A DNA stretch of 64,000 nt, taken from positions 37,275,542 through 37,339,541 of the forward strand of contig OX388305.1 of assembly GCA_947579605.1 (NCBI GenBank). Reading direction: 5' to 3'. Position 1 is the first letter of the stretch. Each line of letters starts with the position of its first letter. The stretch comes from Athripsodes cinereus (lineage: Eukaryota > Arthropoda > Insecta > Trichoptera > Leptoceridae). The notes under the pieces were generated by a model. The model made no database searches. It worked only from the letters and a program-made list of their open reading frames with translations, and was not told the DNA's origin. Positions 12,401 to 21,573 of the stretch are shown here, in pieces. The position numbers were made by a program, and so were the translations under genes.

Positions 12401-15400
12401 ATCTTGTTGTTATTTTTTGGCAGCTCTTTCCAGACCTAATAAAAAATCCCCTGACCTCTTAACACGATTATTAACAGCTCTTTTAGGTATTCTAGCCTTT
12501 TTCCAGAATGTAATGCACACACTAATGACTAGATTTTTGCTTTCACTAACATTCAACTTAATATCGCGTATGTCGAAAGACGGAACTGCGAGAACTTAAC
12601 GATTGGACGGTAATTTTGCACTTGTCATCTATTTATTGGCTTCACTAACCAAGAAAATACTTTTTATATTGCTTCTTAGTTCTACTGACATCTTTGAAAT
12701 ATAAAAAAATCCGCGAAAATTATCGGAAAAGCAGAGACTGATGACAATAACAGTGGGCACTCACCGCCCCTGGGAAGTAACTTGTATGAAGATGTTTCCG
12801 TGCAAGTCGGCACGGGTTGCACTGTTCCGAATAAGATAAAAATTGGTTTTTGAGTGTTTTAGGACCAAATGAACAAAATAATAGCCTATGCATTGTAAAA
12901 TTAAAACTTTGAAAAATAAGGGACACCCTAACCTACATATTAAACATTAAAATACATATTAATGTGATTTTTTCTATACTCCCGCATTCATTGTTTTCCC
13001 GCATCCATAGTTTATTTCAATAGGTCCCTTCAAAAACGATAGATAGAGGTTTCACTGTATTCGCATTCGTATTTGCAAAAAAATATGCGAATGTTTTGCG
13101 AATACTATTTCGGTAATAAAGTATCGGATATTCGGTAAAAGTACCGGATACTATCCGGTACATTGTAGAGAAAGGTACTGCAAGAAAATATTCTTTAAGA
13201 AAACCGAGGAGTTTTGAAATATTTTAAATTCCTATACCATTTTGAAAATTCGGCGACGGGGGTTAGAAATTTTAATAATTGAGAATATTGTAGAAATCTA
13301 AGCAAGTCTATATTCGCTATTCGCATTCGCATTCGCGAATGTAAGCAACAAATATTCGCATTCGCGAATATCCAAAATCACACATTCGTTACTTCACTAA
13401 TACATACATAAGCCATAGCATGGCATATCCTATAAGCCATGCTATGGCTTATGTATGACAGATAGCCAGAGACTAACTGTGTCGCTGAGTTACGAAACCC
13501 ACTATAACAAATTTTTGTTATATTGAGAAAATCGATAAAAACTATTATTTAAGTATTAAGCAAACTTTTTTGAAGTATAATAACTTTATTGATTGAAGGT
13601 TGTTGTAACTATTTATTTTTAAAATAAATTTTGTTATTAAATAAAAAAAAAACGGTTCATTTTGTATAAATAAAATTGTACGTGCCGGCTTTTGATAGGC
13701 ACATGATGTTAAAGCGGGTTTCGTAAGACTCACATGATGATATAGTGGAATTTGTTAGAACCACATTGAAGTGCAACATGATAATTTATTCCAGTGGCGT
13801 CAACAAATTAAAATGCTGATATTTTATTTCAACAATTATTTATTTATATAAAACTGGCATGAGTATTAATATTTGAATAAAAACAAATTTATATGAATTA
13901 CAAAATACGTTCTATTACTTGCTTTTTTCATAGAAAAAACAATATTTTCGAAACTTGAGGTAATTGTTGTCATATGTAAATTATTTTTTGGTAACCAAAT
14001 TTTTGGAAAAAACTTTTTTTATAGGAAAAAAAATCACAACTATGAAACTTGAGCGGCCCCACCCGTTGTCGAGTAATATGTACGGAACTTGAGGAAATTT
14101 ATATTCTAAGTAGATTTTATTTTTGTCGGTTTTATTTTATTTTTGTCTGCAAAATAAACACGTTTTATTATGTAAGTACCAAAAGGCATGCAATTTTAGT
14201 TTTCAATATTTATACAAATTACAAAAAGAGTGGTTTCAAACATCAAGTAAGAATTTGCATTTACGTGAAAGAAATGATAATCAAGCACGAAGAGGACAGT
14301 TTGCATGTTTCTTACATGCAGCTGATCTGCTAGCTACCCCACTTGTGGGATATGCCGTGATGGTATAGAAGAAGAAGAAGAAGAAGAATGATAATCAATA
14401 TTGTAAATAAAAAATTGATGACTGGCTGAGGCACGAAAATGTTTCCAAGACATTTTATTAATTATGCATACATATATTTTTGTATGCAGATTCTTTATCA
14501 GTAGATGATAATATACCTGAATTCTTTCATCACAATATTTTTTTTTCATACATAGCATGATAAAAAAAGTATCCACTTATGTCACATCAGAACTGCGCGC
14601 CACTGAATAAATACAGCAAAACACGCGAAATTCACTCAAAATATGACAATATTTACTTAATGTTTTTGGCGTTGTAAGTTAACTTTCCAACTTTCTGGAC
14701 GACTTATCTTTTTCCTTCCTTTATTTTCTTGACATTTTTTAACATTAAAATCTTGATCACTCATTATGAATCAGTTTAAATTGCAATTTTTTGAGAGAAC
14801 CCAGAACACCAAACTCACCAGATAAGAACAATTTTGTACTGGCGGCCATATTGATTTTTTTTAAATACTGGACTCTTATTGGTTGGTTGAGTTATAGGGG
14901 ATATTGAAAGGGACATTAAATTATATAGTGGGATTCGTTTCTCAAACTCGTTTTCTTTTATTTTTTCTGAAAAAATGGTGAATATTTTCAAGTAAACAAT
15001 TTTCTAATGTTATAGAATATTTGATTACGAATCCAACGACATATATAACTCGATTTTCGTTAAAATGTGCTATAGCGGATTTCGTAACTCGACACAACTG
15101 TATGTTAATAAGCATGCAAGCTGTCTTCACTGTGCCACAAGAAATTTGAACATTCAGGATGAATTTGGGATGTAACATCTTTGTTCAAACCCTTGCCTTT
15201 ACAGGACACTTAAAAAATTACAGAAAAGAATGAGAGTCCAATTCTTTGCCGGGTGCTCTACAGCTCACGAGTCTAGATACGCCTAAGGTCAATTCAATCT
15301 TTAATTTTTTAATATTTTTTACAAGTTATACTTACAACGCACCATGAGAAAATTCAAAAAGAAAAGAATCACAATAATTGATAACTACAAATCTGCTATG

Positions 15401-17481
15401 TATTAAAATGACAGGAAGGACTAACTTGTAATAACACTCGTCACAATGCAAATATAGGAAGTACTAACTTGTAATCACACTCGTCACAATGCAAATATAG
15501 GAAGTACTAACTTGTAATCACACTCGTCACAATGCAAATATCTCTCTCCCCTGTGTTGGCTGATAATGTGCTTCTTTATTGTATCAAAACTTTTGCTTAG
15601 GAACCAACAGTCCAAACATTTATATCTGGGATTGTTAAAGTCTAAAGCAGGAACTTTTTCATCTGGCACTTCTGTAACAAACAACATAGAAAAATGTGAA
15701 AATATTTCAATCAAAACTATACAACTTAATCATCTCCAACATCTTTACTATATTTAAGTTTTGATTTGACACTTTCACAATGGTATTATTTTTATTATTA
15801 CTTGTTTAAGTGTTTGATGATGTGTTCACATATGTAAATCTATGTCTGGCTATAATAAAGTGTATTCACTACAACAATCTTCTTCTAATCATTTTACCAA
15901 CAAAAAAGAAATTAGCATCATATTTATTACTAATACAAACAAACATTGAATTTATTATTTAAAAAAAGCATATGCACAAATAGGCTGGTATTTTATCGAA
16001 ACCAGAGCTGGATTAAGACTTAAACTTTGTCTGTGTATAAATAAAAATAATGTGGATGGCATTTGAATAGAAAATAAAAACAATAAATTAACTGACTTAT
16101 ATCTTCTTGCTCTCTGACTGCTTCCCACAATGAATCAAAGTGCTTCACACCTTCTAACACGAGCTGATGTAGTTTGATCATATGTTTGTGAAGCATCCTG
16201 AATGTTTTGAAGAAGCCGTGACACTTGGGACATTCATAACTAGAAATAATAAAAATTAAAATATAATGTCCTGTAATGTTTGAAGCAATCTTTTTGAGAA
16301 AGGAACTCGGCACTCATTTATCGCATCACTCCATAAGGCAGAGAGGATAAACATCAATTAAGTTATTACTACTTTAACATCCTATATATTTGAGCAAACA
16401 AATTTATTTTACTTGATACCTTGCTGATTTTGAGAATTAGATTATTTACAACAAAAATTCTCAATTACATTTACAAAATAATACTTGAAAAAAAGATTGA
16501 ATTTTGAACATACATTTTCCTATATCCCAAAGAAGTTGCATTATCATCTATAAGTTTCAATTCAGATAGTGGTCTAGGTTTTTTCTTTCTTCCTGGTCTT
16601 CCAGTTTTCTTAGATACTTCTTTATAATCATCACTATCTTTTACTTTACTACATTTGCTTTTCTTCTTATCATATTTACTTAAAACTATATCATCATCAT
16701 CATCCACTTCATCTTTATCCACATTTCTTTTTAACCTCTTTCGTTTTGTTTTCCTGGTATATGATATTTCGTATTCATTATAGTTTCCCAAGTCTGCATC
16801 TTCTTGATAGTCTTCATCGTGAGATTCCTGTTTTATATCCACATTGAGTACGGTAAGAATATCAGATTCGTGTTTTATTTCACTCACATGAAAACTTTCT
16901 TCCTTCAAACTGATGACCCCATCTTTCATATCGCATATTGATTCTTTCTTAAGACCCTATAACAAATTATAAGAATTATATTTCGGATAATACACTAAAC
17001 TGAGCTCAATGAAAAAATTCCGTAAATAGTTTTAAAATAAAAAAGTTGGATATTAAAAATAAAAGTTGTTATAAATATTACCTGCGCTCTATCTCTAAGA
17101 ATAGTATCACTTCTCTCACACTTGAGTTTAAAGTTGTATGCCCTTAGAGTTTCCAAAGAACATTCCTTGCAGATGAAATTAGGTATTTGTGTGCCATCAT
17201 CGTCCAGCTGCAAATAAATATATTCATAATTACATTTATGGAAATATTAATAGAATGTTTTAACGAAATAGCTGATGCAAAATTGAAACATAATCTGTGA
17301 TATTTGATTAAGCTTTTTGACTGTTTCATAGGGTAATTTAGATACTTACATGCAGGGCACAAAAACTCAGCAACATATCTCGTGTTGTTAATCCTGTACC
17401 ATTATCCTCCTCCAAGGGTTCCAGCCCCTCTGAACAGTTTAAACAGGTTCTACATATATGATTTTCATCTGAGACATCCAT
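6437..17481 (-). CDS. ZAD / C2H2 zinc-finger protein, 674 residues, 11 exons
   Basis: Exons 17481-17350, 17207-17082, 16956-16514, 16239-16097, 15671-15512, 10042-9854, 9414-9252, 8651-8452, 7594-7460, 7068-6916 and 6617-6437 sum to 2025 nt and stay in frame. The start is the first ATG. Residues 1-86 form the ZAD dimerisation domain (CRTC at 10-13, CKEC in exon 2). Exon 3 is charged, with IKQE-type sumoylation sites and an AT-hook-like GRPGRKKKPRP. Twelve fingers follow (about 237-606), many with TGER/SGER linkers. The last is C2HC and the tail (616-674) is not a finger. Several fingers are split by introns. ZAD proteins are nuclear DNA-binding factors, so a transcriptional role is inferred. 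It is divergent from the gene at 18111. The largest intron (15511-10043) carries nested transposons. Confidence 0.93.
7343..7411. mobile_element. 69-bp pogo/Tigger-like MITE
   Basis: An almost pure inverted repeat starting CAGTCGATTCCGCTTAATTG and ending with its complement, flanked by TA on both sides. It lies in an intron of the ZAD gene. The CAGT terminus and TA target match Tc1/mariner-pogo elements. Confidence 0.8.
8873..8992 (-). repeat. Retroposon family B2, diverged minus-strand copy
   Basis: Minus-strand sequence matches the B2 repeat (GGAAGACATCGC...AACTCGCCCTCTGTA) with many changes. It is intronic. Confidence 0.5.
10936..12930 (-). mobile_element. Inner DNA transposon encoding an orphan protein family, broken copy
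   Basis: Perfect 17-bp inverted termini TAGGGTGTCCCTTATTT are flanked by the 8-bp duplication ACCTACAT (10928-10935 and 12931-12938), giving 1995 bp. The minus strand from about 12600 to 11320 is coding in character but broken by shifts and stops. Pieces in order are FWKKARIPKRAVNNRVKRSG, REPRRRGCLAGVDKKMAEMK, HQARWMARAIYSSKICLL, FYDEIDEQTKGTTVENLQKK and VNDTAERAVKLIQNFHALIT. From memory this resembles an uncharacterised, multi-copy protein family seen in arthropods and cnidarians, not a standard hAT transposase (no dimerisation-domain LW motif seen). The 8-bp target fits hAT or P types. The family assignment is open. Confidence 0.75.
11320..12599 (-). pseudogene. Degraded orphan-family protein of the inner transposon
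   Basis: Minus-strand coding remnants in at least four pieces. The N-terminal part contains WKKARIP. A GRRG-like basic region follows (RRRGCLAGVDKK). A central HQARWMA...IYS segment is followed by an FYDEID/TVENLQ segment. The C-terminal KAVNDTAERAVKLIQNF block sits in the frame 11619-11320, which ends after ITAGEE. Several one-base shifts and in-frame stops separate the pieces, so no product is expected from this copy. The plus-strand frame at 12141-12599 is its antisense. Confidence 0.6.
13403..13457. repeat. Short perfect palindrome next to the hAT insertion
   Basis: Arms CATACATAAGCCATAGCATG (13403 on) and its complement (ending 13457) flank an 11-bp loop. The palindrome begins inside the right-hand 8-bp duplication of the outer hAT element. 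It may be a chance hairpin or a small MITE. Confidence 0.6.
14289..14390 (+). repeat. Interspersed repeat family A, 5'-truncated copy
   Basis: It ends GTGGGATATGCCGTGATGGT followed by a (GAA)n run. This is the 3' half of the roughly 220-bp repeat seen in more complete form at 21868, 25255, 31795, 35447 and 49858. It has a fixed 3' end, variable 5' end and short tandem tail, suggesting a SINE-like retroposon. Confidence 0.6.
15108..15265 (-). repeat. Interspersed repeat family A, minus-strand copy
   Basis: Contains the family's CATGCAAGCTG, CATTCAGGATG, CCTTTACAGGACAC and AATTCTTTGCCGGGTGCTCT blocks in reverse order. It lies in the large intron of the ZAD gene. Confidence 0.6.
15425..15550 (-). 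repeat. 43-bp tandem triplication across an exon-intron junction
   Basis: Units 15425-15467, 15468-15510 and 15511-15550 (third unit partial) each carry the same LHCDECDYK coding end and the donor AA|GTTAGT of ZAD-gene exon 5. The first donor met in transcription (15511) keeps the frame. Using a later copy would run through CTTCCTATATTTGCATTGTG, which contains a stop codon. Confidence 0.85.
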
Positions 17482-18110
17482 TTTTATTCAGTTAAACCAA
17501 TTAATAAAGTAAAATTACATACAATACATCTATTCACTTTTGAAATAGCATGAGATAGTTATTTTATCTGTCTTTGTGCAAATATCAATATGATATATTA
17601 AAAACACCTAACGATGTAAATGATATTAATTTACAAATTCATCATTAGTAGTCACATCAATTATTCAAATACAAAATTATACAAAATCACAAAAATAAGC
17701 ACCCACAATAATACAAATATACAATAATACGCCAAATGTCAAACTGCAGAATGTATGACAGTACAAAATTGTCTATGGTTTAGTTGTCGTAAGTTGTCGT
17801 AAAAAATTAAAATGGCAACAATAACCCTCCCGCGCAGATACGTATTTGAAGTATTTAAAATATTAGATAATGTAAAATTGTGTTTAAAATACATGGAAGT
17901 TGAAAATAATAAAACTAGTAGGTAACGTATTTGCAGTTTTTTTAGTTGTTAAATATATCGTCCCTAATTGTAATAATAGTTTGATATGTCAACATTTTAT
18001 TCTTCTGATTTCATTTGTTTTATGTTAACAAAAAGTATCAAAAACATTGCTAATTGGATCCAATATTCACCATAGAATAATAAATATACTAAAGTATATT
18101 CACCAATATT
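17482..18110. promoter_or_regulatory. Shared spacer between two divergent zinc-finger genes
   Basis: 629 bp separates the start codons of the ZAD gene (minus) and the single-exon C2H2 gene (plus). It must hold both 5'UTRs and both promoters. No clear TATA box is positioned for either start; the AT-rich composition makes motif calls unreliable. Confidence 0.45.
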
Positions 18111-19421
18111 ATGGAAGAAAGTGTGGGCTGTATACTAAATAAAAGCAAATTTTTATTTGTACATATTCTTGATTGCTTAAAATGTGTGAAAACTGAACCA
18201 CAGGAGATCGAAACTAAAAAATGTAAAGATTATGATGTCATTGATATATTCGAGAATAATATCAAATTAGAATGCGAAAAAAATGTTGGTAATGGAGAAG
18301 ATTTTGAATTACAAGATAAGAGAAGAGGAGAAGCTGAGAAAAATTGTAATCATAAAGTAAATATTAACTTGAATGAATTCAAAGGTAACAATTTAAAACT
18401 CATGTGCAACATATGTCGAAAAACATTTTCATCTATTGAGGAACTAAAACAACATAACATTACAATAAATCATAAAGTAAGCCCCCTGTTTCAATGCAAT
18501 GAATGTTTGAATAAATTTAAATACAAAAACCTCCTCGAAAGTCATATACTGACACACTATAATGAAAAACGTTTTAAATGTAAATTTTGCATCGCAAAAT
18601 TTACACACAAAGCTAATTTATATCACCACATGAAAATACATGAAGGAAGAAAAGACTATGAATGTCGAAATTGTTTCAAAAGATTTTATACAGGAGTAAA
18701 ATTGCGTAGGCACCTGCCAACACATGTGACGGAAAGACCACATGGTTGTAATATTTGTGACAAAAAATTTAAAGAAAATAAAGGCTTAGAAAAACACAAA
18801 TTGATTCACAGTAGTAACAAACCTTTTCATTGTCACATTTGTATGAAACCTTATATAAGTAAACATGTTTTAAAGCGTCATATAGCAACTCACAGCAATG
18901 AAAGACCATTTACATGTGATATCTGTAAAAAAAGATTTAAAAACAAATGTGGATTAAGGGCACACATAATGTACACCCATGTGACAGAGCGATTGTTCAA
19001 ATGTAAGGAATGTCCTCAAACTTTTACCTATCGCTCTTCCCTCATCAGGCATCAGCTAATACATAAAGGGGAGAAAAACTTTCAATGTGACATATGCATG
19101 ACAAGATTCAGATATTCTTTCGCTTTGAAATCTCATAAATTAATTCACAGCGGTCGTCGGACTGAGAAGATTCATAAATGTAAAATTTGTAAGAAATCCT
19201 TCACACAAGCTGCAGGATTACGCCTCCACAGTGTTGTACATAGTGATGAGAGACCGCATAAGTGTCATGTTTGCTCAGACACATTTAAAATTCTTAGTTC
19301 ATTAAAGAGACATGTCAGATTAGTTCACACTAAAGCAAAACTTTATCACTGTAAAATATGTCCGGAGAAGTTTGCCTATTTGAATAAGTTGAAGAAACAT
19401 TGTATCATCCATATGATTTAA
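18111..19421 (+). CDS. Single-exon C2H2 zinc-finger protein, 436 residues
   Basis: One open frame from ATG 18111 to TAA 19419-19421. Residues 1-98 are acidic and lack a ZAD, but carry a VKTEP sumoylation-type motif (26-30). Twelve tandem C2H2 fingers fill residues 99-434, mostly C-x2-C-x12-H-x3-H with T/S-x-ERP linkers; finger 1 has an H-x5-H spacing and fingers 7 and 11 H-x4-H. Such arrays bind DNA in the nucleus, and target and role are unknown. Lack of introns, unlike its 11-exon divergent neighbour, may mean retroposition or intron loss. AATAAA at about 19737 is a likely poly(A) signal. The closest named homologue is not identifiable from sequence alone. Confidence 0.92.
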   Translation: MEESVGCILNKSKFLFVHILDCLKCVKTEPQEIETKKCKDYDVIDIFENNIKLECEKNVGNGEDFELQDKRRGEAEKNCNHKVNINLNEFKGNNLKLMCNICRKTFSSIEELKQHNITINHKVSPLFQCNECLNKFKYKNLLESHILTHYNEKRFKCKFCIAKFTHKANLYHHMKIHEGRKDYECRNCFKRFYTGVKLRRHLPTHVTERPHGCNICDKKFKENKGLEKHKLIHSSNKPFHCHICMKPYISKHVLKRHIATHSNERPFTCDICKKRFKNKCGLRAHIMYTHVTERLFKCKECPQTFTYRSSLIRHQLIHKGEKNFQCDICMTRFRYSFALKSHKLIHSGRRTEKIHKCKICKKSFTQAAGLRLHSVVHSDERPHKCHVCSDTFKILSSLKRHVRLVHTKAKLYHCKICPEKFAYLNKLKKHCIIHMI

Positions 19422-19453
19422 TTATTACATTTTGCTCAGTAATATTGATTTAA

Positions 19454-19555
19454 GATGACTGGCAGTCCATTGCTCAGGATAGAAAGGCTTGGAGATCTCT
19501 TGTTTCGGAGGCAAAGGTCCTACAAGGACTGTTAGCCATCGGAAGTAAGTAATAC
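19454..19555 (+). mobile_element. 3' end of an RTE-like LINE, 5'-truncated
   Basis: Encodes DDWQSIAQDRKAWRSLVSEA-type sequence, the usual C-terminus of RTE-like reverse transcriptase ORFs, then GGAAGTAAGTAA. A near-identical copy lies at 56190-56310 and a decayed minus-strand copy at 57565-57720. Confidence 0.75.
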
Positions 19556-19559
19556 TGAT

Positions 19560-20476
19560 TTATTGATTTAAAATTGAAATCATTATTGGATCAGTTTCGG
19601 AGACTAAGGCTCATAAAAGGCTGTTTGTCTTTTAGAAATAAGTAAATATTAGATTGAAAGAAATTATTGCTCAACCAAAATATATTATTTACACATTATG
19701 AATACTACGTGTATCTAGAAAATATGCTGGTACACTGAATAAAATTATAAGTTAAAATGGTATTTTATAAAACAAGCAATAATTTGAATCAAAGAAATCT
19801 TATGTCTACCAAAAATGAGAAAGCATTGAAGCAAGACTAATTAAAATGATAGTATGATTAACTTGGATCTATATAGATCATTATTTCAACTTTTTATTTT
19901 GTATATTTATTTCATTGCATATAGTGCAATATTTTATTTTATTTGAAAAATGTAATTAGTTTATTGAAAATACAATATAAAGTTTTACTTTTATTCTTCC
20001 TATAGCTGACTATGGAGTCATACATATTATTTTATCTTTGAATAAATTACTATTAATTTCTTGTTTTTTATTGACATGGAAAGGCATGTTTATTGTATCC
20101 AGTTAGTCTACAGGTTGCCCCACATGTGGGAATAAGTATAATGACATAGACTATAATGTATGTGTATTTTATTACTACGACACTACATACTTTAATAAAA
20201 TCAAAGTGTGTCTAATGTTGTAATTAAGGACATATAAAACATATCTATTCCTTTATAGGAAACCATAGAATGACCTATGTCCTTTTCAATATCTTATATT
20301 TTTCACTTCTTTCCAAAAATACCAGTAAATGAAATCGGGTTGGTATTTAAGTTTTTGATGTAGGCATAACAAAACAAAAGAATGTATTTAATTATTTTTA
20401 ATTTAATTGTAATCGTACTCAATTATTTACTTCTTAGAAAAAGATATTTTTTTGTTAAATCATTGTTGTCTAGATC
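19560..20476. other. Intergenic, AT-rich
   Basis: No gene. A second, weaker echo of the RTE tail (GGAGACTAAGGCTCATAAAA) is near 19597. A fragment resembling family A (ACAGGTTGCCCCACATGTGG) is near 20110. Confidence 0.4.
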
Positions 20477-20690
20477 AGTGGTTGTCAAAGTGGTGATCTG
20501 CGAGAAAACTTTGCTTGTGTCATACTCATCATACTAAATTATGTTTCATTTTATTGACTTAGTAAATTTTATATGTTCTTAGATCACATTTTTTGTTTTA
20601 AATATATTTAACACTTAAAAATCATGTTAGTGGTCTGAGGAAAAATTTAAATTATGGATTTACTGGTCTGTAAAAGTTTGGCGACCACTG
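20477..20690. mobile_element. hAT-type MITE
   Basis: Left end CAGTGGTTGTCAAAGTGGTG; right end complements to CAGTGGTCGCCAAACTTTTA. These termini are typical of hAT MITEs. TCTAGAT occurs on both sides, but three bases off register on the right, so the duplication is not exact. Confidence 0.6.
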
Positions 20691-21573
20691 AATTCTAGAT
20701 AGTAAATTTATTTTTAAATAAAAACTCATTGTGTTCAATCAGGACAAGTTTATTAATATATAGTATGTTTCCATATAGTGCAGTTGTACATTCTTTGTAT
20801 CTATAATTCAAACTTTAATACATAAATTGTTATGTAAAAAAATAATACTTATTTTCAAATATTTTGCAAACCTTTCCTTTGTACAAGATAATTGTGGATT
20901 ATAAAGTAATAAAACACTATAAAAATAAATAAATAACTGACAGAATAGGATGTTACTCATGTTATTCATTGACCCATATGGTAAAGATCTATAAACTAGT
21001 AACGCAGAATTAATTTCCTGCCAAATCATGTTGCAAAATTAATAGCAATAATAGATAAGATTGGATCAATTGAAACAAACATTTCACTATACCATAGATT
21101 TAAACAATGCGAGAGAGACATCTTTCGACTTATGAGGTTATTATTAATCTAATTGGCTTACAACTATCGGAATTATAGAACATCACACCCGGAGAATTCA
21201 AATTTCTGAGAATGCCATTGTGTGGTTGATGGTCTAATAATATTATTATAAACAGTGTGCATTTATTGATACATATTTGTTTCAATTTATCTAATTGTGG
21301 AATTCTACTACTTGTATACCAATACAATAAATAATAATATTCTTATTTCCATGATGTTTCACTTAATAACATTGAGATGCTAATTGTCTCTTTTCTATTA
21401 AGTATTGAATATCCTATATACCTGAAAAAGCAATAAAGAGACGCCTTCAAGTAAAGAAACTTAAACAATCAATGCACTTCTAGCTTTGTTTTTCCTGTGA
21501 TTTTCTAGTCTCTAAAATTTTGAATGTCAGTTATATTAAGTATTGATTGAAAATAAGATGTAATGTTGATTAT

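Larger units (their letters stand above)
10496..13057. mobile_element. Middle pogo-like element of the nest
   Basis: It begins CAGTGAAACCTCTATCTATC and ends with the complement; about 22 bp match. It is flanked by TA (10494-10495 and 13058-13059). After the inner element is removed, about 570 bp remain with no open frame, so it is a non-autonomous Tc1/mariner-pogo type copy. Confidence 0.8.
10445..13399. mobile_element. Outer hAT-type element of a three-level nest
   Basis: Terminal inverted repeats TAGTGATGTAACGAAT (left) and TAGTGAAGTAACGAAT (right, complemented) differ at one of 16 bases. They are flanked by a perfect 8-bp duplication ATACATAC (10437-10444 and 13400-13407), the hAT hallmark. 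Its own sequence is short (10445-10493 and 13060-13399, rich in ATTCGCGAAT repeats). The rest is inserted DNA. It lies in the 5.5-kb intron of the ZAD gene. Confidence 0.85.

Noticed and set aside
12141..12599. 152-codon plus-strand frame
   Set aside because: It is the antisense of the inner transposon's coding strand. The minus strand carries the conserved-looking motifs.
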